Shown here one piece after another: positions 24,961 to 37,482 of a stretch of DNA of 64,000 bases. Every line of letters starts with the position of its first letter. Position 1 is the stretch's first letter. A program made the translations under genes and the position numbers. The notes under the pieces were generated by a model that ran no database searches, had not been told where the DNA came from, and was given only the letters and a program-made list of their open reading frames with translations. The stretch comes from Ecdyonurus torrentis (taxonomy: Eukaryota; Arthropoda; Insecta; Ephemeroptera; Heptageniidae): NCBI GenBank assembly GCA_949318235.1, contig OX439137.1, forward strand, positions 20,672,694-20,736,693, written 5' to 3'.

Positions 24961-25123
24961 CACTTATTAACAATATTCTGTTGTTTAGTGCTTACTGCTT
25001 TACTTTATTATTATAATACACTATAATATATATTGTTATGCAGCTTTATTTCGTAAATTGTGCAAAAAAGTTTTGCTGTACAGTACATACAACTTCATTA
25101 TTTACTTTCCACGAGTGTGATCG

Positions 25124-25645
25124 AGACCCAATTGTTGGCACGCTTATGCTTTTTAACGAATAATTTAATCATGTTTTTTTTTTTTTACATATATGGTCAG
25201 CAAGCTAATACGCGTCCACTTCTAATATGCGTACAGTTGGCACTTTGTGACCAAAATTTAATAGAAAAGGTGGATTCTGAATTGTTGGTAGTTGTGAAAT
25301 ATTGAGTTTAGAGCATTTTTGATGCCACCATTGATTCCAATAGATGTATCCAAAATTTAAAAATTTAAGTCACTTAATTTAGCGTAAAGTATTATTCACA
25401 TAACGTGTAAATTTGACGCGCGTTACAAAGTTGGAAACATGTAAATAATGGTGCCGTTCACATTATTTTTGAAAATTACATGTGAACGGCCCTTATTTGT
25501 TTACATTGTTCTAACTTTTGTAACGCGCGTCAAATTTACGACGCGTCACATGAATAATACTTTATTGGTTGAGAAAGATTTTTTTTTTTTTTTCAAAATT
25601 TTCAACAGTTGCCAATAAATGTAACCTGCCAACAAATGGGTCCCA
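25124..25645. mobile_element. 520-bp inverted-repeat element with an inner foldback
   Basis: Outer ends pair: GACCCAATTGTTGGCA on the left and TGCCAACAAATGGGTCCC on the right. Inside, 25386-25467 and 25480-25565 form a strong inverted repeat with AAATTTGACGCGCGTTAC and its complement, and GCCGTTCACAT facing ATGTGAACGGC. No reading frame is shared. I see only this copy. It is probably a non-autonomous DNA element, possibly with a second palindromic element inserted in it. Confidence 0.65.
25386..25565. repeat. foldback with GC-rich arms
   Basis: Arms of about 80 bp, spacer of about 12 bp (25468-25479). The CG-rich ACGCGCGTTAC word in both arms stands out from the AT-rich surroundings. Confidence 0.8.
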
Positions 25646-25879
25646 ACCCTACATATTTAAAAATAATATTAACATTACACCCAAGTGTACATATCAAATG
25701 TTAAAATAATAATCTCATCTTGTAAAGATTTAAATTACAATAAAAAAAAAGCCGCCAAAGTCACGTTTTAAAAATTATTACTAAAAAACATAAATATATA
25801 TTATATGATATTTAATAATCGATATATCAGATTTTATTTTTATTCCACATCAAAATATTTCTTGTAAAAAATTGTAATA

Positions 25880-26121
25880 CGAGATACGAGAAAGATTATA
25901 TGTCGGTAAAAATAAAATATCGTGTTTTAAAACAATGTGTTGTTACTTTTAATATGATCGTAATGTGGCGTGACCGAGCTGCTTTGTATTTAACACACTG
26001 GCCATATCTCAAGCTTGAATCTAAACTTCGCGCGGGCTCATATATTTATACTGCATGCGTATATTACCTGCTTATTTGCATGGGCACTACGCTGAATTTA
26101 TTTATGACTTTTGATGTTTGA
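25880..26121 (+). other. GC-richer patch with an open frame, not called as a gene
   Basis: The frame from 25900 to 26121 (73 residues) is less biased than its neighbours and contains a mixed hydrophobic stretch near its end, but I recognise no domain. Start context and downstream splice signals do not decide it. An exon or a decayed element are both possible. Confidence 0.2.
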
Positions 26122-26215
26122 GAATTGCATAAATATTATAGAAAGATATCGTATTTTTATGCTGTAAAGCATAATTATTATTCAATATAGCATAACTTAT
26201 GTTGTTTTGAGTAAA
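26112..26215. mobile_element. family A fragment
   Basis: GCATAAATATTATAGAAAG, TTTATGCTGTAAAGCATAA and ATATAGCATAACTTATGTTG follow family A vocabulary without intact ends. Confidence 0.5.
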
Positions 26216-26253
26216 TGTTACTTAAATCAACTCTCCCTGAACCAATTAACTAT

Positions 26254-26500
26254 ACGGGAAAAAATAAATACTTAAGGCAGGTATTTAAATCCTGTAAATG
26301 CAATAGGTAGACATATAACCTAAAACAGGTATTCTTATACTACAATAATACCTAATGCATTATGCTACAATAAAGGTGTGACTCACTTAGATTAAGTGGT
26401 ATTGTAGTTTCTACAACTACTTGTTTCAAATTAAATTGTATACCTATTGCAGAATACAGGATTCATGTACCTGCCATAGGAAGTAATTTTGTTCCGTGAT
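26254..26500. mobile_element. family F element, copy 1
   Basis: Termini TACGGGAAAAAATAAATAC and AAGTAATTTTGTTCCGTG are imperfect inverted repeats. Inner blocks GGCAGGTATTTAAATCCTG and CAATAGGTA face CTATTGCAGAATACAGGATT and CCTGCC, so the copy is palindromic over most of about 247 bp. Copies at 54155 and 62970 match. No coding capacity. Confidence 0.7.
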
Positions 26501-26540
26501 ACCATGTTTATAGTTGTTAAATTGTCCGATTAATTATTAT

Positions 26541-26636
26541 TATAGAATTAAGGCCTAAAGTTTGTGACGTCATTTACGTTTTATCGTTAGAATTTCAAAG
26601 CTTAGTGACATCGTAACCGTTAATTCTAAAATATTT
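26541..26636. mobile_element. family H copy 4 (most complete)
   Basis: About 95 bp from TATAGAATTA to TAATTCTAAAATAT, with GTGACGTCATTTACGTTTTA, ATCGTTAGAATTTCAAAGC and TAGTGACATCGTAACCG. The outer TAGAATTA and TAATTCTA form short inverted ends. Confidence 0.6.
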
Positions 26637-26677
26637 AAAACATTGTGAAAAATTTCCACATTTTTTTATTTTTTTTT

Positions 26678-26693
26678 AGAGAGAGAGACATAC

Positions 26694-26762
<69 letters not shown>
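26678..26762. repeat. (GA)n microsatellite
   Basis: GA array with an ACATACATAC interruption near 26688-26697, pure from 26698. Confidence 0.95.
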
Positions 26763-27926
<1,164 letters not shown>

Positions 27927-28011
27927 GGCGGCTTGTTTGAAAGGCAGGCAGAGGTGCTAAAATTTTCTCATATTAAGCCAAATCAATCGATACATCACAT
28001 CTTATGAGGCG

Positions 28012-28025
28012 TGACCTTTGACCTT
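28012..28025 (-). promoter_or_regulatory. perfect DR1 nuclear-receptor-type site
   Basis: The minus strand reads AAGGTCAAAGGTCA: two exact AGGTCA half-sites with one-base spacing, the HNF4/RXR-type DR1 consensus. It lies in a GC-richer patch (27924-28080) that also has the palindromic CGTACGTACG at about 28047. No gene is visible next to it. Confidence 0.4.
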
Positions 28026-28139
28026 GTAAAGACACAAACATCAAACGTACGTACGTACTTTTCAAGTCTTACAAACCGCAACATTATACCCTCATATCTT
28101 ACAAACTTTTTCCTTGAATTATAATTTTTTTGTATATAA

Positions 28140-28177
<38 letters not shown>
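28140..28177. repeat. poly-A run, 38 nt
   Basis: The longest pure homopolymer in the left half of the window. It could be the tail of a lost retroelement, but no body is recognisable upstream. Confidence 0.9.
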
Positions 28178-28179
<2 letters not shown>

Positions 28180-28730
28180 AGTTCGATAAACGTTTTTTAA
28201 AGTTATATTATAGTATATTCAATTTTTTTTTATTTAAATATAATATAAAGGAAACAATATTTTATCAATATTATTATAAACTTAAAAGTAGTGTATCGTT
28301 AAACGTATTTGTAATTCAGGTAACAAATTTAAATGATTTTAGGTTTCAGTTTCTTTATTTAATCAACTTGCCATTTGGTGATTACAAAAATAGTGTTGAC
28401 AATTTAAATTTCACTTTTTTTTTCTTCTTCTTTCTTTCTTTTTTCCCCCTTTTTTTAAGTAATAAGCAATTAAAAATTTGTTTTTGTTTTCATAAGGAAT
28501 TGGTAACTTAAAAAAAAATCAATTCGCAAGTAGTTTTTGCATGTATTATGTAATGTATTATTGTAATGTAATTATTATTATAATATGTTAAAACGCAATA
28601 CACTGTCACAGTTTCAACACTCTCTCTTATTTTCTTCTCTCTTTTTTTTATACGCTTAACTTACAAATTTATCATTTTCTTCATTTTTTGCAAAGTATAA
28701 TCACTAATCAATGTAATCATTATGCTTTTC
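28178..28730. other. AT-rich DNA, no gene seen
   Basis: Nothing recognised beyond pyrimidine-rich runs near 28420-28455. Confidence 0.65.
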
Positions 28731-28732
28731 TG

Positions 28733-28770
28733 TGTGTGTGTGTGTGTGTGTGTATGTGTGTGTGTGTGTG
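28733..28770. repeat. (TG)n microsatellite
   Basis: About 19 TG units with one TA interruption, ending 10 bp before a family G element. Confidence 0.92.
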
Positions 28771-28779
28771 ACTACTATA

Positions 28780-29004
28780 TACACGGAAAAAATTATCTAA
28801 AGAGTTACTATTTAGACTTTTTTCATAATAAATTCTTTAGATACATACTAAACTTTTTACAATCTAAAGAGTTAACTATTTACAGCTAAAGAAATTACGT
28901 TTATACTAACGAGTTACTCTTTAAACTTTTTGCATATTGTATTGTTTAGTACTAAAGAGTTGTTGATATGTATCTAAATAATGTCTTAAATTGTTTTCCG
29001 TGTA
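28780..29004. mobile_element. family G element (TACACGG ends)
   Basis: About 225 bp bounded by TACACGGAAAA on the left and TTTTCCGTGTA on the right. Inner blocks ATCTAAAGAGTTACTATTTAG and AGTACTAAAGAGTTGTTGAT are partly inverted, and AAAGAGTTA words repeat through the body. If the element starts with CACGG, the flanks are TA, as in Tc1/mariner insertions. No coding capacity. Confidence 0.7.
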
Positions 29005-29153
29005 CCGCACGTAAAAACTGGAAGAAAAATAAATTAATACATTATTTTATGTGACACTATAATTTTAATATTTTAATTTAATGTTTTTTATTATTATTTA
29101 CTTTTACATACAGCAATACTTTAAATAAAAATCTAACTTACTATTTCTTTAAC

Positions 29154-29157
<4 letters not shown>

Positions 29158-29187
<30 letters not shown>
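29158..29187. repeat. poly-T run, about 30 nt
   Basis: Pure T run. Confidence 0.9.
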
Positions 29188-29188
<1 letters not shown>

Positions 29189-29329
29189 GCATATATTTTA
29201 TTTTTTACATAACTATACCTTAAAATTTTAGCACAATAAAAACGTTATGTTAAATAATAAGTTATAAATTAATGTTTAAAGTTAAATTGGTATAAAAGAA
29301 AAAAAAATTAACAATGTATCAAAATTCTC

Positions 29330-29640
<311 letters not shown>

Positions 29641-29858
29641 CTTGTTCCTTTTGCTCTCTCTCTCTCTCATCCACATATATCATAAACCAATTTAAAATAA
29701 CAAATTTAAAAGCCCCATACTATATTTCAAATTTTAGAATTTTTTACGATGAGGAATTTGTTTTATATTTATTACTTTTTCTTTTAATATTTAATGTATC
29801 AATTTTCCAATATTTTTTCATTCTTATTTTGTACCCTTATTGATATAGTACTCATAAG

Positions 29859-30070
29859 TATAGGGTGTATTCACTTTAACGCCATACTGAAGCAATGAAC
29901 AACATTGCTTAGCATAAGACAAGCGTGATTTTGGCTATTTTGCTTCCAGTCAAAATGACCTATATTATTTATACGACAAATGAGGTAAAATGATGTTCCC
30001 TCTATGCTGGAAAATGCATTAGGCACCACAAACATGGCGACCAAGAGCATGGATATGGAGCGGGTCTAAA
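29859..30070. mobile_element. family C/J mosaic element
   Basis: Opens TATAGGGTGTATTCACTTTAA as family C does. The middle resembles the family C segment at 41130-41180. It ends with the J right part (TATGCTGGAAAATGCATTAGG, ATGGCGACCAAGAGCATGG). The right C terminus is absent, so this is a recombinant or a deletion derivative. Confidence 0.55.
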
Positions 30071-30369
30071 ACATGTGTGTATATAACTGTCTCTCCTTAT
30101 GATTATTAATTATTTAAGATTTATATTATATATATTTATATATTATATATATATATGATAAGAAAATTTTCTCGGTGAAATAGATTAATGTCTTACCTTC
30201 TGTGAAGACACTGGGCTTTACACTCGCTGCTATCACTATTTTAAATAACAATGAAAAAATAATAGTCACTTTGTACATAATTATAAAAACACTCAATTCA
30301 CAGTCTTTTTAAAAATTAGTTAAAATATAAATTAAATTATTAATTATAATTAATTATTAAATTAAATAT

Positions 30370-31148
<779 letters not shown>

Positions 31149-31441
31149 GTGGGTAATTTTATTTCATATTCTAAAATAGGACATTGTCCTGAATCGATTG
31201 ATATATGAATTTATTAATATTTGAGCTAATTAAGTATTTTTATTCATTTTTTTTACAAATTGAAAAATGACGTCACAGGCATGTAAGCATGTAGACATAG
31301 TAAAAGTTAACACCCGTGACGTCATTTTGTGACATTAAAAAATTAATTAATAATACTTAATGAACTCAAAAATTAAAAAATTGCAAGTCTATCGATTCAG
31401 GACAATGTTCTCTTTTAGAATATGAAATAAATATACCCCCT
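31149..31441. mobile_element. family B element, best-preserved copy
   Basis: About 293 bp. The left end GGGTAATTTTATTTCATAT and the right end ATGAAATAAATATACCCCC are near-perfect inverted repeats, and pairing continues through AGGACATTGTCCTGAATCG. Central TGACGTCA at 31268 and 31317 lie symmetrically about a spacer. The whole element could fold into one long hairpin. No coding capacity. Confidence 0.8.
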
Positions 31442-32500
31442 AAAAAATAAGGCCTTCTTCATTAAGTTTTCACTACTTAAGTTTTCTCGCTAAATAAGAA
31501 ATAAGTCCAGTATTTATCTAAAAGAGGGCAATTTTTTGCTGTATCATAATTTATTTATTTACAGTGTTTTTAAATTCATTTTTTTTTCTTTTGTATCTAT
31601 TTTTATGTACAGTAAGCCATCAGATACATTTTTGAACCATCATATTTATAAAGAGGTGATTTTTACTGCTACTTCTCACAAATCCCCTTAAATTATATTA
31701 AATAAAAAAAAAAAAAAACATTTAAAATTTCAAATATTTTAAGTAACAATTTAACCCTTTCCTATAGTTCACCTTTTAACACTAAAAAAAAAAGGGATAT
31801 ATTTTTTTCTTTACGCTTGTATTAAATTTTTGGAAAAATATTACTTTAAAAAAATCTTTAAACAGAGAATTAAATTTAAAGAGTATTCTCTCATTAAAAG
31901 TACTTTTAGTTATAACTCATAGATAATTACGTATATATATATGAGGTACACAAAAATTCACATCTCTGTATAATAATAAATGTGTTTGTGTGTTGAAAAC
32001 ACGTGTTCTCCGTGCTCTAATATGAGAGAAGAGGGTCAAATAGGTCAAGTCATGCAGCAAGTAATTGCCCAAATTATACCTAACCTTTCAAAATCAGACT
32101 ATAATACAAGGCTTTAGAATTCAACACCAAAATATCTATTTAATATGAAATGTATAAGAAAAATGTGCTTAATGTATTTTTTTTTTCGTAGTGCTAAAAA
32201 TTTATGAGGATTAGAGATTGTAGTGAGCGAGAAAGAGAGAGAGAGAAAGAGAGAGAGAGAACATAATAGATGATAAAGAAAGACAAAAAGGGAGAGAGAG
32301 AGAGAGAGATTGCACAAAAATGACCAAATTGAGCAATTGCATGACAAGGCTATAAAAGGCGTTTACCAAAATTGTTAGACAACCGACAATAATATCACAA
32401 TTATAGAACGTCGCTATAGCACAGAAAATATATAAATATATAAAAGTGTTATTACATTGTTTTTCTCAAACCTAACATTTTTACCTGCTCCTAATAAATG
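31442..32500. other. AT-rich DNA, no gene seen
   Basis: Poly-A near 31706-31720, an impure GA patch at 32225-32310 and a GGGTCA..AGGTCA pair (three-base spacing) at 32033-32047. No conserved frame or element recognised. Confidence 0.6.
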
Positions 32501-32622
<122 letters not shown>

Positions 32623-32723
32623 TTGTAGACAAATTTGGGAAGTTGTTGTTTTCCAACTGAACTTACAGTTTTTAATTTTAAAACTTATGAAGAGAGGAGA
32701 AAATTAATAACGAAAAAAAAATC

Positions 32724-33070
32724 CTAAGTCATAGACTACATGAAATAACATGAGATTTTTAATTATTAAACATGGCACAAAATAAAATGTCCAAAACTGA
32801 TGACAATTTTTACCAAAATCTAAATATGACCCTACAAGACAGCGTGAAAATACTTTTAAGTGTGATATTTGTGTGACAATTCTAGTTTCTGACGTCAGAA
32901 ACAGGCAAAAATTCGTACAAAAATGTTTTGCAGGTTGAACAAAGCAATTTATTCTGATCACTGCTGATCAGTTGGGTTTTGAGGCAAACTAATGTTATTT
33001 ATGACAGTAACATCAAGTGTTTTGTGATTTGATGTAAATGCTTATGTTTTCTTCTGGCCCATGCCTGTAA
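32724..33070. mobile_element. family E element, copy 2 (diverged)
   Basis: Same order as copy 1, with GTCATAGACTACATGAAATAAC, AAAACTGATGACAATTTTTACC, GACGTCAGAAACAGGCAAAA and GGGTTTTGAGGCAAACTAATG. The flanking TTAA is mutated to CTAA on the left and GTAA on the right, so the copy is older than 9625 and 37087. Confidence 0.7.
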
Positions 33071-33224
33071 AGAAAAACTAGATAATACTCGAAACTCTAC
33101 TAGAAAAAAATCAACCAAAAACAATTCCTATACAAATATACTACACAGAAATGTAAATTCCCTACAAAATAAATTCATGGGAAAAATACTTGTTCAGATA
33201 TTTGCTTTTAAAACTGTTATTTTT

Positions 33225-33290
33225 TTATTCTTACTAAATAAGTAAAAATAAGTAAGTAAATAAGTAAGTAAAATAAGTAAAAATATTATA
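33225..33290. repeat. impure (AAGT)/(AAAT) repeat
   Basis: Mixed AAGT and AAAT units, the same motifs that form the large compound array at 53475. Confidence 0.8.
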
Positions 33291-33329
33291 CTGAATAGGA
33301 GTATACAAAAAAAATAATAAAAAAAAAAA

Positions 33330-33640
33330 GTTGGCATGCACACAGAAGTCAATCACTGCTGAGGAACATAGTTTCCTACTTCCTACGTTACATCTCGTTA
33401 CCACTCGACAACCACCAAGTGTGGAGTGGTCCCTCTTTCTTCTACATCTTCGTGAACCATGACCTTCATGCTCGCCCTAACTAAGCTACCTAAGAAATCG
33501 CCTAAGCCCTCTCTACCCGATGTCACTGTTGAGTGTTGCCAGCAGCAAAGGTCATGGTTTGTCCAATGTAGCAGATTCATGTAACACAGACTCGAGTTCT
33601 GAACACATGACTTAGTCAAGAGTATAGGGTTTAAGCTAGA
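33330..33640. other. GC-richer island of unknown origin
   Basis: About 300 bp with near-balanced composition, unlike its flanks. The minus-strand frame 33398-33619 (73 residues) has a mixed composition but no domain I recognise. No second copy is in this window. It may be a fragment of an unlisted retroelement, or an exon; I cannot decide. Confidence 0.35.
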
Positions 33641-33949
33641 TGCTTTATATAAAAGTAATCAATCAGTTTTTGCTACATTATAAATTATTCATATTTGTTA
33701 TTGTATTCTTTTTTACTCGTATAAACAAAAAAAAAAAAAAAAAACATTTTGAAAGTTATTAAATTTTAGTTAAAAATTATAGTATTTGTTTTAGATATAT
33801 AAATAGCGTAGAAAGTTATTGTGAAATTAAAGTTCTGCATTTCATTAACAAGTCGCTTACTCTTAACGTACAAAAAAGAAAAAAATTCAAGTATCACGAA
33901 ACCTAAAATTTGTGTCACAAGAAGTTGATACCATTTGTGTTGTTCATAA
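33641..33949. other. AT-rich DNA, poly-A
   Basis: Poly-A at 33727-33745; nothing else recognised. Confidence 0.65.
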
Positions 33950-34068
33950 ACCCTTTTTTTTTTTCTTTTTTTTTTTTTTTCGGTACAAAAAAGCGTATTA
34001 CATTTGAATAACCATGGTTGATCGTCATCTTAGTAGCAGAAAACAGAATACGAACAGCATTATTGAAT
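33950..34068. repeat. dispersed repeat M, copy 2
   Basis: Matches 23933-24040 in order: AAAAAAGCGTATTACATTTG, ATAACCATGGTTGATCGTCAT, 'TTAGTAGCAGAAAACA' and ACGAACAGCATTA. Confidence 0.55.
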
Positions 34069-35109
34069 TTATAATAACATCAAAAATAGGGTCCCAAATT
34101 ATTGAATTTTTGAGAAATCAATCATTCTAATTATAATATTTCTTAGTATTGTACCAATTGACAAAGTTATTTGAGAACTATATATTTTTTTCAGTGTAAT
34201 CCTATAAAAATATTTTAAATAAATCGTTTAGTAATTTGAACATTTCTCACTCTATCAAAATTATATCAGGTTCACTATTTTACAGTCTAAATTACGTGAT
34301 AAATCTTATCTAACCATAACTAACAAAAAAACACACACTTAAATTTTACCTCTAACATCATCTATTTTATTTTGACTGTTTGAAAACAAAGGAGAGAAGA
34401 AAAGTTAAAATTTGTGACTTAATTTGAGTGTTGAAAGTCACGCTAACTCAAATGATAGTCTTTAACTTCAGCGTGAGCTTTAAAAACTAATAAGCTGTTA
34501 TCAAAATTTATAGTCCAACTCTTTTTTTTTTTTTTTTTTTTTTTTAAATATAAAAAGAAAGTCGTGCAAAAAAAATTTTTGAACTTATATTTTTTTTCTC
34601 ACATTTTTATGAAAATTTGTACACTATTATTACTTAAAGTTTTGGATTGAATAGAAAAAAAATGTATTTTTAAAAATAATTTCAGGTTTCTTTATTTTTG
34701 AACAATAAACACAGATAAAAATAAATACGTAATTATAATTATTATTCTACTCTGATTTCAAAGTAAAATTTATATATAATTTTTACAACATAATTTTAAA
34801 AATATTAAATAATTATTTTGCTGCATTGTATAGAAGTATGTTGCAGTATACGTAGCTATTTATTCAACTCCAATGAATCTTTAATTCTTAAAATAGCTTG
34901 CACTAAAAAAAAAAAGTTTATAAATCACAAGGGCCCTTCCTACATACACATATTATATCACTCAACACCCATAAAGTGGGAAGAAAACTTGTAAAGTAGA
35001 CAACCTGCATTACATTTTCTATTCCACAACTGATTTCATGATGCCTACAATATAAGAAATACTGATAAATAAATTTTTAATTAATTATTTAGTTACTATT
35101 TTATTAATA
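34069..35109. other. AT-rich DNA, no gene seen
   Basis: Poly-T at 34522-34545; no element ends recognised. Confidence 0.65.
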
Positions 35110-35384
35110 ATTTTATGTTATATTCTAAAAGAGGACATTGTCCTAAATCAATTGGTAAGCATTTTTGTTTTTGAGTGGATTAAGTATTTTTAATTAATTT
35201 TTAAAATCGAAAAATGACGTCACGGATGTCATGTGGGCATAGGACAAAGTTACAAAATTTGACGTCATTTCACGACTTTCAAAAATTATTTTAAAATAAA
35301 TAAGGAAGTCAAAATTTCTAAGTTTGAAATTTGTCACTTTAGGACAATGTTCTCTTTTAGAATATATGTAATAAAATTACTTCT
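35110..35384. mobile_element. family B element
   Basis: Left arm ATTCTAAAAGAGGACATTGTC and right arm GGACAATGTTCTCTTTTAGAAT pair. TGACGTCA is intact at 35215 and 35260. The outermost few bases of both ends are eroded. Confidence 0.75.
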
Positions 35385-35619
35385 TTAAATCTTTTTTGGG
35401 TTAAATTTCTTTTAACCCCAATTTGTTAGGGTTTAGGGTGCAAAAAATGTTAAGGGACATAATATAGGTGATCCTATGTCACGATTTATCTGTTTATTTT
35501 TACTAAAGAAGAATTTTAAGTCATTTTCTACCCTTATGAAAAAAGCTTTGGTAAGATATTTTATACTTTTAACAAGTTTGGTTACTTTTTATTACAAACA
35601 CTTCTTAGCAAAATACAAT

Positions 35620-35653
<34 letters not shown>

Positions 35654-36280
35654 TGAAATAAAATCAATAAAAATTGCACAATTTTATTATTATTTCACTC
35701 ACGAATTATTCCATATTTTAATTAAATAAAAAAAAAGCAAACAAAGCCTTCTTTGTACAAGCAGTATATTATAAATGATATAAATCAAAATTGAAAATGA
35801 TACATTATTTCGAACGTGTTATTTCACAGTTTTCATCTTGATATAATATTTTGTTTGTTTTTTTATTTTTATATATTATATAGTTTGAAAAATAAAATCA
35901 ATAAAAATCGTGATGTATAATATAAAACCAATAAATCAAATCAATAAGTTTGTGTTGAGATCAATTTCTTATCAATATGTGGTATCAGTGAGGTCACATA
36001 TGTGGAGGGAAAACTATATAAAAACAAAATATCATTTTAATGTTTTAGTGTTCATATTATCAATTTTATATTTAAAACTTGATATTATGTATGTATTATA
36101 TAAATCTTCTATAAATATGAATTTTTAACTTTCATACTGTTGCAATGTTTTAAACCTGTTTCACAAATTCAATGCATTTTTGTAGTTTTTATAAAATTTA
36201 TAAACAATACGGTAATAAAATCAAATAGCCATATGCAATTTTTTACTGTATGAATATGGATATTTTAATTGTATTAACGT
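35385..36280. other. AT-rich DNA, no gene seen
   Basis: Poly-A at 35622-35651. Frames at 35476-35661 and 35910-36128 are low-complexity or unrecognised. Confidence 0.65.

Positions 36281-36281
<1 letters not shown>

Positions 36282-36346
<65 letters not shown>
36282..36346. repeat. (GA)n microsatellite
   Basis: About 32 GA units with one early AAA interruption. Confidence 0.95.
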
Positions 36347-36349
<3 letters not shown>

Positions 36350-36582
36350 GTATTTTTCAAAAAGGAATCCATTAATCTTTCATATATATATGAGTAAAAC
36401 AAACAGGAAAAAAAAGAGAAGAAAACAGACAGAAAAAAACTGCTAAAAAGTAAACTACATGTTTACACATATACACAGAAAAAATAGAGTGGTACTGGCT
36501 ACTATTTCATAACTGCTCATAATTCTTTTATTCGTTATTTCTTACAATGCCTCTTTTTCTTTTCTCTATAGCCATGTTTATA

Positions 36583-36786
36583 CACGAAAAAAAAAATCGT
36601 AATTAATGCTGCATTTTTATCGTCATAGCATAATTTATGTGAATTAGGAACAGCATAAATAGTTATGCTATAAAACATAATATTGATGCTATGTTATATA
36701 GTTATTATAACATAAGTTATATTGTAGTGCATAAATATTGCTGAAAATGATCATAATTATTATGTAATTATTTTTGTATACGTGTA
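36583..36786. mobile_element. family A element
   Basis: ACACGAAAAAAAAAATCGTAATT on the left and ATAATTATTATGTAATTATTTTTGTATACGTGTA on the right (shortened) form imperfect inverted ends. Repeated AGCATAA and TTATGCT words fill the body. Confidence 0.6.
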
Positions 36787-36902
36787 CATTAAAAATTAAT
36801 ATTTATAGAAAGTAATACTTAAAGATTAATTAAAATTCAAAGCTGCAGATTAAATATTTATAGTGTTTACTCTCTACCAATGACTCACTATATTCACATA
36901 CA

Positions 36903-37482
36903 CGCACGTAAAAATAAAATTACGTAATTTATGCTATATAGAATAAATTCTATATTATAGATCACATATGTTGCTATTTTGTAATAACATAAGTAATTAT
37001 GCTGAATCTCTTAGCTATTGTACTATGTAGTATAATCACTTTACAATATAGCATAAAATAGGATGTTATACAGAAATATTGCTGCATTAAAGCCATATAG
37101 ACCACATAAAACAACATGTGCTTTTTAATGAATAAACATGCAATGGGATCTTCAACAACTGTTGACAATTTTTACCAGAATATTAATGTATTGTATAGCC
37201 CCACGAGAGAACGTGAAAATATTGTAAAATATGCAATTGCCGTGACTTATTCATGTTTATGACGTCAGAAACATGCAAAAATTAGTATGAAAATATTGTT
37301 TGGGTTGCATAAATTGAAATTTCTGATCACTACTACGGAGCTACAGTTGGGTTTTGAGACAATCAACTAAAGCTATATGTAAGTTACATCAAGTGTTTTG
37401 TGATAGAAATAATGCTTATGTTTTTCTCTGGTCTATTCCTTTAAGCTTGCATAATTACTACGTATTTATTTTTGTCTTTTTT
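36903..37482. mobile_element. family A element interrupted by a family E element
   Basis: Left half ACGCACGTAAAAATAAAATTACG through GTATAATCACTTTACAATATA and ATTGCTGCATTAA. The right terminus GCATAATTACTACGTATTTATTTTTGTC lies 355 bp further on, after the E insertion. Compare the uninterrupted copy at 60332-60562, where these join as GCTGCATTGAGATAGCATAATT. Confidence 0.75.
37087..37444. mobile_element. family E element, copy 3, nested in family A
   Basis: Bounded by TTAA at 37087-37090 and 37441-37444. The host A sequence reads on across a single TTAA if the insert is removed, which shows a TTAA target-site duplication. Termini AGCCATATAGACCACATAAA and CTCTGGTCTATTCCT are imperfect inverted repeats. 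It is close in sequence to copy 1 (9625) and carries GACGTCA at 37261. No reading frame: non-autonomous and piggyBac-like. Confidence 0.82.

Noticed and set aside
28046..28060. CGTACGTACG as a special signal
   Set aside because: A short tandem ACGT run that is self-complementary by nature; no further structure around it.
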